In this document: piece by piece, positions 19,601 through 28,332 of the stretch
Numbering within the stretch: the stretch's first letter is position 1
How the letters are laid out: the number at the start of each line of letters is the position of its first letter
Source: Marinobacterium aestuarii
GTDB taxonomy: Bacteria; Pseudomonadota; Gammaproteobacteria; Pseudomonadales; Balneatricaceae
DNA: 64,000 nt
Direction of reading: 5' to 3'
Assembly (NCBI RefSeq): GCF_001651805.1
Contig: NZ_CP015839.1
Location: forward strand, 2,976,001-3,040,000
Notes under the pieces: model-generated
Database searches by the model: none
Seen by the model: the letters and a program-made list of their open reading frames with translations, nothing else
Told to the model about the DNA's origin: nothing
Program-made: the position numbers and the translations under genes

Positions 19601-20356
19601 ATGGATGAGCCACGCAAACCGGGGACGCCACGTCCTGCCCAGCAGTCGCACTGCAACAGCTGCAGCCTGAGCACACTCTGCCTGCCGGTCTCACTGGAGC
19701 TGACGGATATAGATCGCCTGGACACCATCATCAGCAAAAGCCAGCCGCTGAAAAAAGGCGAGCTGCTGTTCGATCAGGGCCAGGCGTTTGGCTCCATCTT
19801 TGCCGTGCGGGCCGGCAGCGTTAAGACCTATTCGGTCACACCGGAGGGCGACGAACAGATCACCGGCTTCTACTTTCCCGGTGAACTGATTGGCCTCAGC
19901 GGCATGGACTCGGGCCAGTACCCCAACGCTGCGCGGGTACTTGAAACCACCACCGTATGCAATATTCCCTTCGCCCGCCTGGATGATCTGGCCGGTGAAC
20001 TGCCGGAGCTGCGGCGCCAGATCATGCGTACCATGAGCCGTGAGATTCGTGACGATCAGCAGATGCTGCTGTTACTGTCGAAAAAAACCGCCGAGCAGCG
20101 CCTGGCCACCTTCCTGATCCGGCTGTCGGAACGCTTTCGCATCCGCGGCTATTCCAGAACGCGCTTTCGTCTGTCGATGTCACGCAACGAAATCGCCAAC
20201 TACCTGGGACTGGCGATCGAAACAGTCAGCCGGCTCTTTACCCGCTTTCAGAAAAGCGGCCTGATACAGGTGGAAGGCAAGGAAATCGACATTACCGATA
20301 TATCCCAGCTCTACCTGCAGTCCGGCGAGTGCCCAAGCCTGCAGCAGACAACCTGA
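19601..20356 (+). CDS. anr: FNR/Anr family oxygen-sensing regulator
   Basis: A 251-residue CRP/FNR protein. The four cluster cysteines are Cys18, Cys21, Cys27 (C-x2-C-x5-C) and Cys120, the arrangement of O2-labile [4Fe-4S] FNR/Anr proteins. A cyclic-nucleotide-like domain and dimer helix are followed by a helix-turn-helix (SRNEIANYLGLAIETVSRLF). The E-x3-S-R recognition pattern reads TTGAT-type sites, and a perfect one lies at 10181-10194. The start at ATG 19601 has a GGAAG ribosome site. It is encoded at the end of the cbb3 assembly genes. Confidence 0.94.
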   Translation: MDEPRKPGTPRPAQQSHCNSCSLSTLCLPVSLELTDIDRLDTIISKSQPLKKGELLFDQGQAFGSIFAVRAGSVKTYSVTPEGDEQITGFYFPGELIGLSGMDSGQYPNAARVLETTTVCNIPFARLDDLAGELPELRRQIMRTMSREIRDDQQMLLLLSKKTAEQRLATFLIRLSERFRIRGYSRTRFRLSMSRNEIANYLGLAIETVSRLFTRFQKSGLIQVEGKEIDITDISQLYLQSGECPSLQQTT

Positions 20357-20423
20357 ATCCATTGACACTAATTACACCGACCCCATCACAACCGCAGCCG
20401 CGCTGCGCCCAAGGAGTTCTTGC

Positions 20424-20966
20424 ATGCCCTACGATGAGTGCTACGTAAAATCGGTTATCCGCACGGTTGCGGACTGGCCCGAAAAAGGCGTCATGTTTCG
20501 CGATATCACACCTATTTTCAAAGATCCCAAAGCCCTGCGCATGGTCACGGATGATTTTATTCAGCGCTATATCGGCACCGACATTACCCATATTGCCAGC
20601 ATTGACGCCCGCGGCTTTCTGATCAGCTCGATCATGGCCTACCACCTCAATCTGCCCCTGGTGCTGGTGCGCAAGAAAGGCAAACTGCCGGGCAAGACCA
20701 TACAGGCTGACTACGCGCTGGAATATGGCACCGCCACCGTTGAAATGCAGATCGACGCCGTGGGCCCCGGTGATCGGGTACTGATTTTTGATGACCTTAT
20801 TGCCACCGGCGGCACCATCCTGGCCGCCAGCACCCTGATCAAGGAACTTGGCGCCAGCGTCTATGAAGCCGCTGCGCTGATTGACCTGCCGGACCTCGAA
20901 GGCTCCACCCGCATTCAGGATGCCGGCATTCCGGTACACACGCTGCTGGCCTACGAAGGCCTCTGA
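20424..20966 (+). CDS. apt: Adenine phosphoribosyltransferase
   Basis: A 180-residue type I phosphoribosyltransferase that converts adenine and PRPP to AMP. The PRPP loop is visible as VLIFDDLIATGGTI, and the N-terminal FPKPGVMFRDITP-like segment (WPEKGVMFRDITPIFKD) identifies Apt. An AAGGAG ribosome site precedes the ATG at good spacing. Confidence 0.96.
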   Translation: MPYDECYVKSVIRTVADWPEKGVMFRDITPIFKDPKALRMVTDDFIQRYIGTDITHIASIDARGFLISSIMAYHLNLPLVLVRKKGKLPGKTIQADYALEYGTATVEMQIDAVGPGDRVLIFDDLIATGGTILAASTLIKELGASVYEAAALIDLPDLEGSTRIQDAGIPVHTLLAYEGL

Positions 20967-20975
20967 TCGGCCTGC

Positions 20976-21006
20976 CACCGAGGCACAGATTTTGCGCGCC
21001 TCGGTG
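20976..21006 (+). terminator. Hairpin after apt (possible terminator)
   Basis: CACCGAGGC pairs perfectly with GCCTCGGTG across a 13-base loop. There is no proper T run, so termination would be weak or Rho-dependent. Confidence 0.35.
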
Positions 21007-21082
21007 ACTTGCTTCATTCGCCATGGCAATTACGCCATGAGCCGCTAGAATAGCGCCCCTACTCAGCAGGCAACGATATACC

Positions 21083-22018
21083 ATGTGGTTCAAAAATCTG
21101 ATCTTTTATCGCTTTAGCGCCGCCTTCGACAAAGACACCGAGACACTGGAAAACGCGCTGGCAGCGACACCCTTTCAGCCCTGCGGCAGCCAGGAACTGA
21201 GCCGCTCCGGCTGGATAGCCCCCTGCAAGGCCTTGCCGGACAGCCTGGTCTACAGCTGTGCCGGCTATCACCTGATTTGCACCCAGAAAGAAGAAAAAAT
21301 CCTGCCCTCGGGGGTCATTCGCCAGTCCCTGGAAGAACGGGTACAGAAGATCGAAAAGGAAGAGGCACGCAAGGTGTATCGTCGCGAGCATACCCAGCTC
21401 AAGGACGAAATCATTCTTGACCTGCTGCCCCGTGCCTTCAGCAAGCGCAACCAGACCTATGCACTGATTGCGCCCCAGGCCGGGCTGATTCTGGTCGATG
21501 CCTCCAGCCACAAGAACGCCGAAGACCTGCTCAGCCAGTTGCGCACCAGCCTGGGCTCACTGCCGATCATACTGCCAGACGTCAAGCAGTCTCCGGCGGC
21601 GGTCATGAGTCACTGGCTGGAACAGCAGGAACCACTGCCAACCTCTCTGCAGCTGCTCGACGAGGCGGAACTGAAGGACAACCTGGTCGAAGGTGGCGTG
21701 ATCCGCATCAAGGGTCAGGAGCTCACCAGCAGCGAGATCGTGGCGCACCTCGAAGCCGACAAACGCGTTTCCAAGCTGGCGCTGGAGTGGGACGAGAACC
21801 TGCGCTTCCTGCTGCACGAAGATCTCAGCGTGCATCGCATCAAGCAAACCGATCAGTTCAAGGAACGCCAGCAGGATGTGGCCGACGACGAACTGGCCCG
21901 CTTTGATGCCGATGTGGCGCAGCTGGGGCTCGAACTGACACGCCTGATTCCGGATCTGCTCAACGCCTTTGGTGGCGAAGTTGCAGGCGCATCCCTGGAA
22001 CCCGCACCAAAAGTGTGA
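21083..22018 (+). CDS. rdgC: Recombination-associated protein RdgC
   Basis: A 311-residue RdgC protein, a ring-shaped DNA-binding dimer on the nucleoid that limits RecA filament activity. The N terminus MWFKNLIFYRF and the internal KRVSKLALEWDENLRFLLHEDLS region are typical of the family, and the length is normal. A -10-like TAGAAT lies at 21046-21051. Confidence 0.95.
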   Translation: MWFKNLIFYRFSAAFDKDTETLENALAATPFQPCGSQELSRSGWIAPCKALPDSLVYSCAGYHLICTQKEEKILPSGVIRQSLEERVQKIEKEEARKVYRREHTQLKDEIILDLLPRAFSKRNQTYALIAPQAGLILVDASSHKNAEDLLSQLRTSLGSLPIILPDVKQSPAAVMSHWLEQQEPLPTSLQLLDEAELKDNLVEGGVIRIKGQELTSSEIVAHLEADKRVSKLALEWDENLRFLLHEDLSVHRIKQTDQFKERQQDVADDELARFDADVAQLGLELTRLIPDLLNAFGGEVAGASLEPAPKV

Positions 22019-22110
22019 CACCGCCACAGGCGGCGGTGAGACGATTCAGTTGAGTGCACACTGAAACCCAGCCGCCCGTTACAACAGCCCTGCAAGGCCC
22101 CGGAGACCCC

Positions 22111-22743
22111 ATGTACAGCGTCAAGGAAATGTTCTACACCCTGCAGGGCGAAGGTGCCCAGGCCGGACGCCCGGCGGTGTTCTGCCGTTTTGCCGGCTGC
22201 AATCTCTGGTCAGGCCGGGAGCAGGATCGCAGCAGTGCCATCTGTGACTTCTGCGACACCGACTTTGTCGGTACCGACGGCCAAAACGGCGGCAAGTTTG
22301 CAACCGCACAAGCCCTGGCAGAGGCCACCCTGGCACTCTGGCCGGATCCTGCCCAGGGCACCCCCTACCTGGTCTGCACCGGGGGTGAACCTGCACTGCA
22401 GCTCGATACAGCCCTGATCGAAGCCTTCAAGGCCGTGGGCTTTGAAATTGCCGTTGAAACCAACGGCACCAAACCCCTGCCCGAGGGTATCGACTGGATC
22501 TGCCTGAGCCCCAAAGCCAATACCGACCTGGTGTTGAGCGCCGGACAGGAGCTCAAGCTGGTCTACCCGCAACTGCTGGCACCGCCCGAGCGTTTTACCT
22601 CACTGGCCTTCGAGCATTTCTACCTGCAGCCACTGGATGGGCCCGATGCCGCCGCCCATCTGCGCCTTTGTGTGCAGTACTGCCTGGATCACCCGCAGTG
22701 GAAGCTCAGCCTGCAAACTCACAAAATTCTGGGCATCGACTGA
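22111..22743 (+). CDS. queE: 7-carboxy-7-deazaguanine synthase (radical SAM)
   Basis: A 210-residue radical SAM enzyme for queuosine/7-deazaguanine synthesis. The cluster cysteines are Cys30, Cys45 and Cys48 in a C-x14-C-x2-C spacing, the variant known for one QueE subgroup, in place of the usual C-x3-C-x2-C. The substrate region YTLQGEGAQAGRPAVFCRFAGCN and CTGGEPALQ are typical. The start at ATG 22111 has a GGAG site; a GTG at 22054 would add 19 non-family residues. The genes queC and queD are not in the window. Confidence 0.94.
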   Translation: MYSVKEMFYTLQGEGAQAGRPAVFCRFAGCNLWSGREQDRSSAICDFCDTDFVGTDGQNGGKFATAQALAEATLALWPDPAQGTPYLVCTGGEPALQLDTALIEAFKAVGFEIAVETNGTKPLPEGIDWICLSPKANTDLVLSAGQELKLVYPQLLAPPERFTSLAFEHFYLQPLDGPDAAAHLRLCVQYCLDHPQWKLSLQTHKILGID

Positions 22744-23127
22744 GCGCCGTTGTGAATATCACCCCGCAGCAAAAGCGTCCACAGGCCCGCGGTTACAGGT
22801 CTGCGACGTTATACCCACATCTGCTGTGGATAAGGGTGTGGGTGAGCACGAAAATAACCGCCACCCAGCCCATGATAGCGTTGCCTCACACAGATTGTTC
22901 ATTTTTTAAACATTAGTCGTTGCAGAACAAAATCAATGAGTTGCAACGAAATTTTCAAGAAACTGGTGATGTTTGGCCTATTGGGTGGCGATTTCGTTAT
23001 GTAAAGTTTCTGAAACAGTGGCACTGCGGGCTTAGCTTCAGGGCCCGGCGCAATTTCCAGTGTGCGGCACTGGCCGGTATTCCGTCGCAACCGTTACTAT
23101 TAGCGCTCATTACTCAATGGATTCGCA
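22744..23127. other. 384-bp gene-free stretch
   Basis: No convincing gene, tRNA or terminator is visible. The middle (about 22880-22990) is clearly more AT-rich than its surroundings and could hold the promoter of the downstream transporter or a small RNA, but no hairpin with a T run supports either. Confidence 0.4.
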
Positions 23128-24282
23128 ATGTACACAGCCAAGCAACGCCAGCAAGAAGCGCAGAAAGTCACCCTGGTCGGCAGCCTGCTCGACGCCGTTC
23201 TCGGTGTCGCCAAAATTCTTGTCGGCATGTTTTCACATTCCCATGCCCTGATTGCCGACGGCGTTCACTCGCTGTCGGATCTGGCCACCGACTTCATGGT
23301 CATCCTCATTCTGCGGGTATCACACCAGGAACCGGACGAAGATCACCCCTGGGGCCACGCCCGCTTCGAGACCGCCGGTACTGTTATGCTCGGTGGCCTG
23401 CTGATTGCCATCGCCGGCGCCATGGCGTACAACAGCGTCGGGCTTATTTTCAGCGGCGAATCCCTGCTGATTCCCGAGTGGCCCGCGCTGGTGGTGGCAG
23501 GGCTGTCTATCGTCAGCAAGGAATGGATCTACCGCTACACCCTGGCCGCAGGCAAGCGGCTCAAGTCGGATCTGATCATCGCCAACGCCTGGCACAGCCG
23601 CAGCGATGCCTTTTCATCCATAGTGGTACTGATCGGTATTGCCGGCGCCATGCTCGGCTGGGCCTGGCTCGATGCCCTTACCGCCGTGCTGGTGGCACTG
23701 CTGATCGCCAAAATCGGCTGGGATCTGACCTGGAAGAGCATCAAGGAACTGGTCGATACCGCCTTGCCGGAGTCCCAGGTGCGCGAACTGGAACAGGCCG
23801 TGCAGAATGTCGACGGCGTGATCAGCGTCCACAGCCTGAAAACCCGCCTGATGGGTGGCCAGAGTCTGCTGGAAATGCATATCCAGGTTGAAAGTCACCT
23901 GAGCGCTTCTGAAGGCCACTATATCGGCGACACCGCGGTGCGCATTCTGAAGACCCGCTTTGACGACATCGGCGATGTCATCTTCCATATCGACACCTAC
24001 AACGATGACCAGCGCCTGTACTGCGACACCCTGCCACTGCGCGCAGAAGTCGAGGACGCCCTCAGAGCCACCCTGAGCGAACTGCATCCAGAGCTGAAAT
24101 GGGAAAAACTCGTACTCTACTACATCAAGGCCCGCATCGAGCTGGAACTGAGTCTCAACAGCGCCGAGCTCGCCCGCTGCGGACTCTCAGGCAGCGCGGT
24201 ACAGCAGGCGCTGCGTGACAACCTGCAGCAGTATTACTGGTATGCCAGTCTGACCCTGTGGCTCACACCCAGCGATGCCTGA
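23128..24282 (+). CDS. Cation diffusion facilitator metal transporter
   Basis: A 384-residue CDF transporter of about six helices, exporting divalent metal (Zn, Fe, Co or Mn) by proton exchange. Metal-site motifs are present: HALIADGVHSLSDLATDF in helix 2, DHPWGHARFETAG in the loop and NAWHSRSDAFSS in helix 5. The cytoplasmic domain follows. The protein is about 80-90 residues longer than typical FieF because of a C-terminal extension of unknown role. It overlaps the next gene by 8 bp. Confidence 0.9.
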   Translation: MYTAKQRQQEAQKVTLVGSLLDAVLGVAKILVGMFSHSHALIADGVHSLSDLATDFMVILILRVSHQEPDEDHPWGHARFETAGTVMLGGLLIAIAGAMAYNSVGLIFSGESLLIPEWPALVVAGLSIVSKEWIYRYTLAAGKRLKSDLIIANAWHSRSDAFSSIVVLIGIAGAMLGWAWLDALTAVLVALLIAKIGWDLTWKSIKELVDTALPESQVRELEQAVQNVDGVISVHSLKTRLMGGQSLLEMHIQVESHLSASEGHYIGDTAVRILKTRFDDIGDVIFHIDTYNDDQRLYCDTLPLRAEVEDALRATLSELHPELKWEKLVLYYIKARIELELSLNSAELARCGLSGSAVQQALRDNLQQYYWYASLTLWLTPSDA

Positions 24283-24901
24283 GACCTACCTGCGCCCGAG
24301 TGAGCAGCACGCGGTCAGCATTGAAATCAAGCGCAGCCTGTTTATCTGCCAGGCGGCACCGACCGCCGGTGCCAACGCCGCCAATGACTTCATCAGTGCG
24401 GTGCGCAGTCGCTACCCCGATGCCAATCACCACTGCTGGTGCTACGTCGCAGGCGCGCCCGGGGACTACAACCTGTGGAACTGCAGCGATGACGGCGAGC
24501 CCCGCGGCACCGCCGGCAAACCCATGCTCAACGTGCTGACACACTCGGGGCTGGGGGAGATAACCCTGGTCGTAACGCGCTATTTTGGGGGTGTGAAACT
24601 CGGTGCCGGCGGGCTGGTCAGGGCCTACAGCCAGGCGGTGCAGGAGTGCTTGGCAAGCCTGCCCACCGAAACCCGTGTCTTTACGCAGTCCTATGAGCTG
24701 CTCGCGCCCCACGCCCTGACAGGCACTCTAGAGCATCTGATACAGCAGCTAAATTTAACGGTACTTGATCGGCAATGGCATGATCAGCTGCAGATACTGC
24801 TGGAGCTTGACCTCAGCCAGGCGCAGGAGCTCGAGCTGCGCCTGGCGCCCCTGCCGACCGTCAGTCTTGCGACGCTAAAGCCGGCTAAGCCAATCGACTA
24901 A
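24275..24901 (+). CDS. yigZ: YigZ/IMPACT family protein
   Basis: A 208-residue protein with the N-terminal IMPACT (UPF0029) domain: HHCWCYVAG, DDGEPRGTAGKPML and VVTRYFGGVKLGAGGLVRAYS are the family's conserved blocks. A ferredoxin-like C-terminal domain follows. The molecular function of bacterial YigZ is unsettled. It overlaps the CDF gene (ATGCCTGA), so the two are translationally coupled. Confidence 0.93.
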   Translation: MPETYLRPSEQHAVSIEIKRSLFICQAAPTAGANAANDFISAVRSRYPDANHHCWCYVAGAPGDYNLWNCSDDGEPRGTAGKPMLNVLTHSGLGEITLVVTRYFGGVKLGAGGLVRAYSQAVQECLASLPTETRVFTQSYELLAPHALTGTLEHLIQQLNLTVLDRQWHDQLQILLELDLSQAQELELRLAPLPTVSLATLKPAKPID

Positions 24902-24925
24902 CAGCGAAGGAGTAAGGGAGTCGCA

Positions 24926-24960
24926 AGGTGAAAGGTGAAAGAAGAAAGAAGAAAGAAGAC
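24926..24960 (+). repeat. Heptanucleotide tandem repeat (AGGTGAA / AGAAGAA)
   Basis: Five units of period 7: AGGTGAA twice, AGAAGAA twice and AGAAGAC once. They lie between the convergent stop codons of yigZ and the L,D-transpeptidase gene. Confidence 0.85.
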
Positions 24961-24971
24961 AAGACACGAAT

Positions 24972-26315
24972 TCAGGGCCCGGCAACGCGGGCCTGCTGCG
25001 TCACAGAAACTTCCTTTTCAGTATCGGCGTCATGACCATAGAGATCATCCCGGAACTGCACCTGACCCTCATCATCCAGCCAGGCGGTCCAGTAAGTGGT
25101 ATAGACCGGCACCGGGGCTGGCAGTGACAGCACGCGATTCTTGCCCTTGGCGATCTCCCGCTCGAGTCGCGACACCTGGTCGCCACCGGCAAGGCCAAAC
25201 AGGCGCCTGGCCAGCTGATCCGGGTACTCGATACGAATGCAGCCGGAGCTGAAGTCCCGCACCGGCTTGTTAAACAGCCCTGCGCTCGGAGTGCCGTGCA
25301 TATATACCAGATAGGGATTGGGGAAGTTGAACTTCAGTTGACCCAGCGGATTCTTGGGCCCCGGCGCCTGCCAGAAGCGCTGCTGCGGCGGCGGACCACG
25401 ATACAGGTGCTCAAAGTCCAGCTCGCTCAGGGGCAACGAACGCATGCCGGCGCCATGCCCGACCACCAGCTCAAGGCCCTTGCTGTACAGCGCATCCGGC
25501 GACTGCTCCATGTCGGGCACTATGTCCCGGTAGGCAATGCCGCTGGGCACGTTCCAGTCCGGATTCAGCTCCAGCGAATCAATCTGACTGACCAACAGCG
25601 GAGTGCGTGCCTTGAGCTTGCCGACAATGGCGCGCATTTGCAGCACCGGCTTGCCAGCTTCGAAATAGCGCATTTCGAAGGCAGGAATATTCACCACCAC
25701 GTAGGTGCTTTTAGTCCCGCGCTGCGCTTCGAACTGATCCAGACGTTCGCGGTTTAGCTGCAGTTGCCGATAACGCAGCCCTGGCGACACCTCGAGCGCT
25801 GCACGGGAACGCCGTCCCCAGAGGCCATCCGCCTCCAACCCGTGGCGACGCTGAAAGCGCACCAGCGCCGCCTGCAGCGCCTCGTCAAAACGCCAGGGCT
25901 CTGCGGGCGCCGTACCGGTCTGCTGATCACCCAGCAGCATCAGCCGATTGCGAATATCGGCCACCACTGGGTCGCTGTCGCCGAGCCGCAAGGTCCCGGT
26001 GGATACAATCGGCGGCCAGCGGTATTCAAGTGTCAGATCGCGGTAACGCGCCATGGCACGATCAATGGACTCGAATCGCCCCAGCCCCGGCACCATGCTC
26101 TGGGTCTGCTGCGCAGCCGGGCTTTGTGACTCACCCGCAGGCCCGCCTAATGCGACAGGTTGCGCAGCAACAGCCGCATTGATCAGCCCAGCGAATACCA
26201 CAGCCCCCAGAACTGCGCTACCCAGAGCGGCAGCGCCTGGAACAGCAACACCCAAAACAAAGCTACGCAGAACAACAGTGCGCAGCACAGCAGAAACACG
26301 CGTTAATCGTCTCAC
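24972..26315 (-). CDS. L,D-transpeptidase of the YcbB/LdtD type
   Basis: A 447-residue exported protein. A hydrophobic N terminus (signal or anchor) is followed by a peptidoglycan-binding domain (RRHGLEADGLWGRRSRAAL) and a YkuD catalytic domain with VVNIPAFEMRYF, HGTPSAGLF and the active site SSGCIR, with Cys359 as nucleophile. The SSGC form and the YcbB-like capping region match LdtD enzymes making 3-3 cross-links in peptidoglycan. I start at GTG 26313-26315, which has GGAGG five bases upstream. A TTG at 26327 overlaps that ribosome site. Confidence 0.88.
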   Translation of the reverse strand: MRRLTRVSAVLRTVVLRSFVLGVAVPGAAALGSAVLGAVVFAGLINAAVAAQPVALGGPAGESQSPAAQQTQSMVPGLGRFESIDRAMARYRDLTLEYRWPPIVSTGTLRLGDSDPVVADIRNRLMLLGDQQTGTAPAEPWRFDEALQAALVRFQRRHGLEADGLWGRRSRAALEVSPGLRYRQLQLNRERLDQFEAQRGTKSTYVVVNIPAFEMRYFEAGKPVLQMRAIVGKLKARTPLLVSQIDSLELNPDWNVPSGIAYRDIVPDMEQSPDALYSKGLELVVGHGAGMRSLPLSELDFEHLYRGPPPQQRFWQAPGPKNPLGQLKFNFPNPYLVYMHGTPSAGLFNKPVRDFSSGCIRIEYPDQLARRLFGLAGGDQVSRLEREIAKGKNRVLSLPAPVPVYTTYWTAWLDDEGQVQFRDDLYGHDADTEKEVSVTQQARVAGP

Positions 26316-26355
26316 CTGCACCTCCAAGACCTGCCTATAAGGATAGTCCCGATCA

Positions 26356-26395
26356 AGCTGTGGGAAAACACCCGATCGGGTGTTAAAGCACAGCT
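26356..26395. promoter_or_regulatory. Long interrupted palindrome upstream of the L,D-transpeptidase gene
   Basis: An 18-bp perfect palindrome, AACACCCGATCGGGTGTT (26367-26384), is nested inside arms AGCTGTG and CACAGCT. It lies about 40 bp upstream of the L,D-transpeptidase start and has no T run on its 3' side in either direction, so it resembles an operator or leader structure more than a terminator. Confidence 0.45.
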
Positions 26396-26607
26396 AAAAA
26401 AATCCGCACCGCCCGCCATCCATACCGCCACGCGACGCCCTTTATGCCGCATTTTTTGGTACGTTAGCAATGTGTAACAACTCGATGACTGGCACTCGGC
26501 ACTGAAAGTCTTTTATAGTACCGGTGCAACGCCTGAAATATCGGCGCTGGGCAGAGCCAAAGTACAGAGTTCCCCATATAATCCGGCGAGCCATTAAAGG
26601 GACGACT

Positions 26608-27645
26608 ATGAAATTCGCGGAGAATTCCAACCAGGCGGCAGATTACCTGCGACGGGCCATCCCCTTGATGGTCAGATACAACATCCCGCCCAATCCGCTG
26701 AACTACGCGCTCTGGTATACCTACGTTTCCGATCGTATGCCCGAACTCAACAGCGTACTGGACAAGACGGTAAACACCTACGGCACCTGCCCGGTCATGG
26801 TGAGCGAACAGCTGTTCCGCGAACACATGATCAAGGATGAACTCGAATCAGCCAAGGATATTCAGAGCAACCTGATATCGCTAATGAATGATCTGCATGA
26901 TCACGCCCACGAAACCGCCAAGCGTACCTGCGACTACAGCGAGGTACTGCAGGATAGCCTCAGCGCCCTCTCCGACGGGGAGTACAGTGAGCTGCCGCTC
27001 GAGTCCATTATCCAGAACCTGGCACTCAATACCGAAGCCATCAGCGCGACCACGCGCCAGTTCCAGACGCGCATCGACGAAGCCCAGGCTGAAATCGCCA
27101 CACTCAAGGCCGAACTGCAGCGCACCCGCCAGGATGCCCGCGTCGACCCGCTGACCGGCCTGTTCAACCGTCGCGTCTTCGACAGCGAACTGCAACAGCT
27201 GATCAGCAGCCCCGACAGCGTCAACACCACTATCGTGTTACTGGATATCGATTTCTTCAAAAACTTCAACGACCAGTACGGCCACCTCATGGGTGACAAG
27301 GTCTTGCAGTACGTTGGCAAGCTGCTGAAAGAAAACAGCGCAGAACCCATACTTTCGGTGCGCTTTGGCGGTGAAGAGTTCGCCATTTTGCTGCCCGGCA
27401 GCACGCTTGAGGATGGTGCGCGCCTGGCCGAAAGCCTGCGCGACAAGATTCAGGCCATTCGCATCAAGCTTAAAAAGTCCGGCGAGGTCATCAGCTCCAT
27501 CACCGCCTCCTTTGGCGTCACCCAGTACCGATCCCGCGAAAGTGCCGACGACTTTGTTGGCCGTGCCGACAGCGCGCTCTACCTAGCCAAGTCCCAGGGA
27601 CGTAACCAGGTGCAATGCGCCGACGAAAGCACCCCGGCGATTTAA
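26608..27645 (+). CDS. Diguanylate cyclase (GGDEF domain)
   Basis: A 345-residue protein. The N-terminal helical region (LVRYNIPPNPLNYALWYTYVS type, seen in other pseudomonad-like cyclases) is followed by a coiled coil (about 145-180) and a C-terminal GGDEF domain with active motif GGEEF at 254-258 and the substrate segment DPLTGLFNRRVF. The inhibitory I-site RxxD is not present before GGEEF, so product inhibition may be absent. It should make c-di-GMP in the cytoplasm. ATG 26608 has AAAGGGA upstream, and a -10-like TATAAT lies at 26577-26582. Confidence 0.92.
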   Translation: MKFAENSNQAADYLRRAIPLMVRYNIPPNPLNYALWYTYVSDRMPELNSVLDKTVNTYGTCPVMVSEQLFREHMIKDELESAKDIQSNLISLMNDLHDHAHETAKRTCDYSEVLQDSLSALSDGEYSELPLESIIQNLALNTEAISATTRQFQTRIDEAQAEIATLKAELQRTRQDARVDPLTGLFNRRVFDSELQQLISSPDSVNTTIVLLDIDFFKNFNDQYGHLMGDKVLQYVGKLLKENSAEPILSVRFGGEEFAILLPGSTLEDGARLAESLRDKIQAIRIKLKKSGEVISSITASFGVTQYRSRESADDFVGRADSALYLAKSQGRNQVQCADESTPAI

Positions 27646-27717
27646 CACCCCTTTAACAATGCCCTGATAGTCTTCGCGTCGTCCTCATCCGATCGCACAA
27701 CAAAGAAGACTATCGTC

Positions 27718-28197
27718 ATGGGAAAAATACTCATCAGCGCCTGCCTGCTGGGCGAAAATGTTCGTTACGATGCACAGCACAGGCGGCTTTCCCATCCTGT
27801 GCTGGAGCAGTGGCAGCGCGAGGGGCGGCTGGTGCCCTTCTGCCCCGAAGTCGCCGGCGGCCTGCCCACTCCCAGACGTCCTGCTGAAATACGCCAGCGC
27901 TTTCCCATACTGGTCACCGATCGCGATGGCGCTGACCTGACACCCGCGTACCTGCAGGGTGCAGAGCTCGCACTGGAGGTTGCACAGCGGGAAAACTGCT
28001 GCTGCGCCCTGCTACAGTCACTCAGCCCCGCCTGTGGCCGCGATCAGACATACGACGGCCAGTTTCGCCAGATACTGGTGCAGGGTAGCGGCATCGCCGC
28101 CGCCGAGCTCATGCGCCACGGTATCGCGGTGTTTGACGAAACCCGGCTCAGCGAGCTGTTTGCCTTTATGGCCATGCAGGATCAGAGCGCAGCCTGA
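27718..28197 (+). CDS. DUF523 family protein
   Basis: A 159-residue protein of the DUF523 family. Conserved pieces are ISACLLGENVRYD, VPFCPEVAGGLPTPR and a Cys-rich CCCALLQSLSPACG segment that could bind a metal or cluster. No function is established. It stands alone between the cyclase and proS. Confidence 0.88.
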   Translation: MGKILISACLLGENVRYDAQHRRLSHPVLEQWQREGRLVPFCPEVAGGLPTPRRPAEIRQRFPILVTDRDGADLTPAYLQGAELALEVAQRENCCCALLQSLSPACGRDQTYDGQFRQILVQGSGIAAAELMRHGIAVFDETRLSELFAFMAMQDQSAA

Positions 28198-28258
28198 GTA
28201 CAGCGGGATCAAATCGCAGCACAAACAGCGGCGCAGAGCCTGCAAGTGTGCAACAGGC

Positions 28259-28287
28259 TTGTTAGGCGTCGCCCGCGTCCCTACAAT
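28259..28287 (+). promoter_or_regulatory. Sigma-70 promoter of proS
   Basis: TTGTTA, 17 bp, TACAAT: good -35 and -10 with ideal spacing. It lies about 45 bp before the proS start. Confidence 0.65.
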
Positions 28288-28332
28288 GGTGCGATTTTCC
28301 GCAACATTTTCCGATTTCTGGGTTTAGGATCT

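Noticed and set aside
22744-23127. tRNA or structured RNA gene
   Set aside because: No cloverleaf, no CCA end and no clear stem series could be drawn; left as unassigned.
26356-26395. Rho-independent terminator
   Set aside because: The hairpin has A residues on its plus-strand 3' side and no T run on either transcript.
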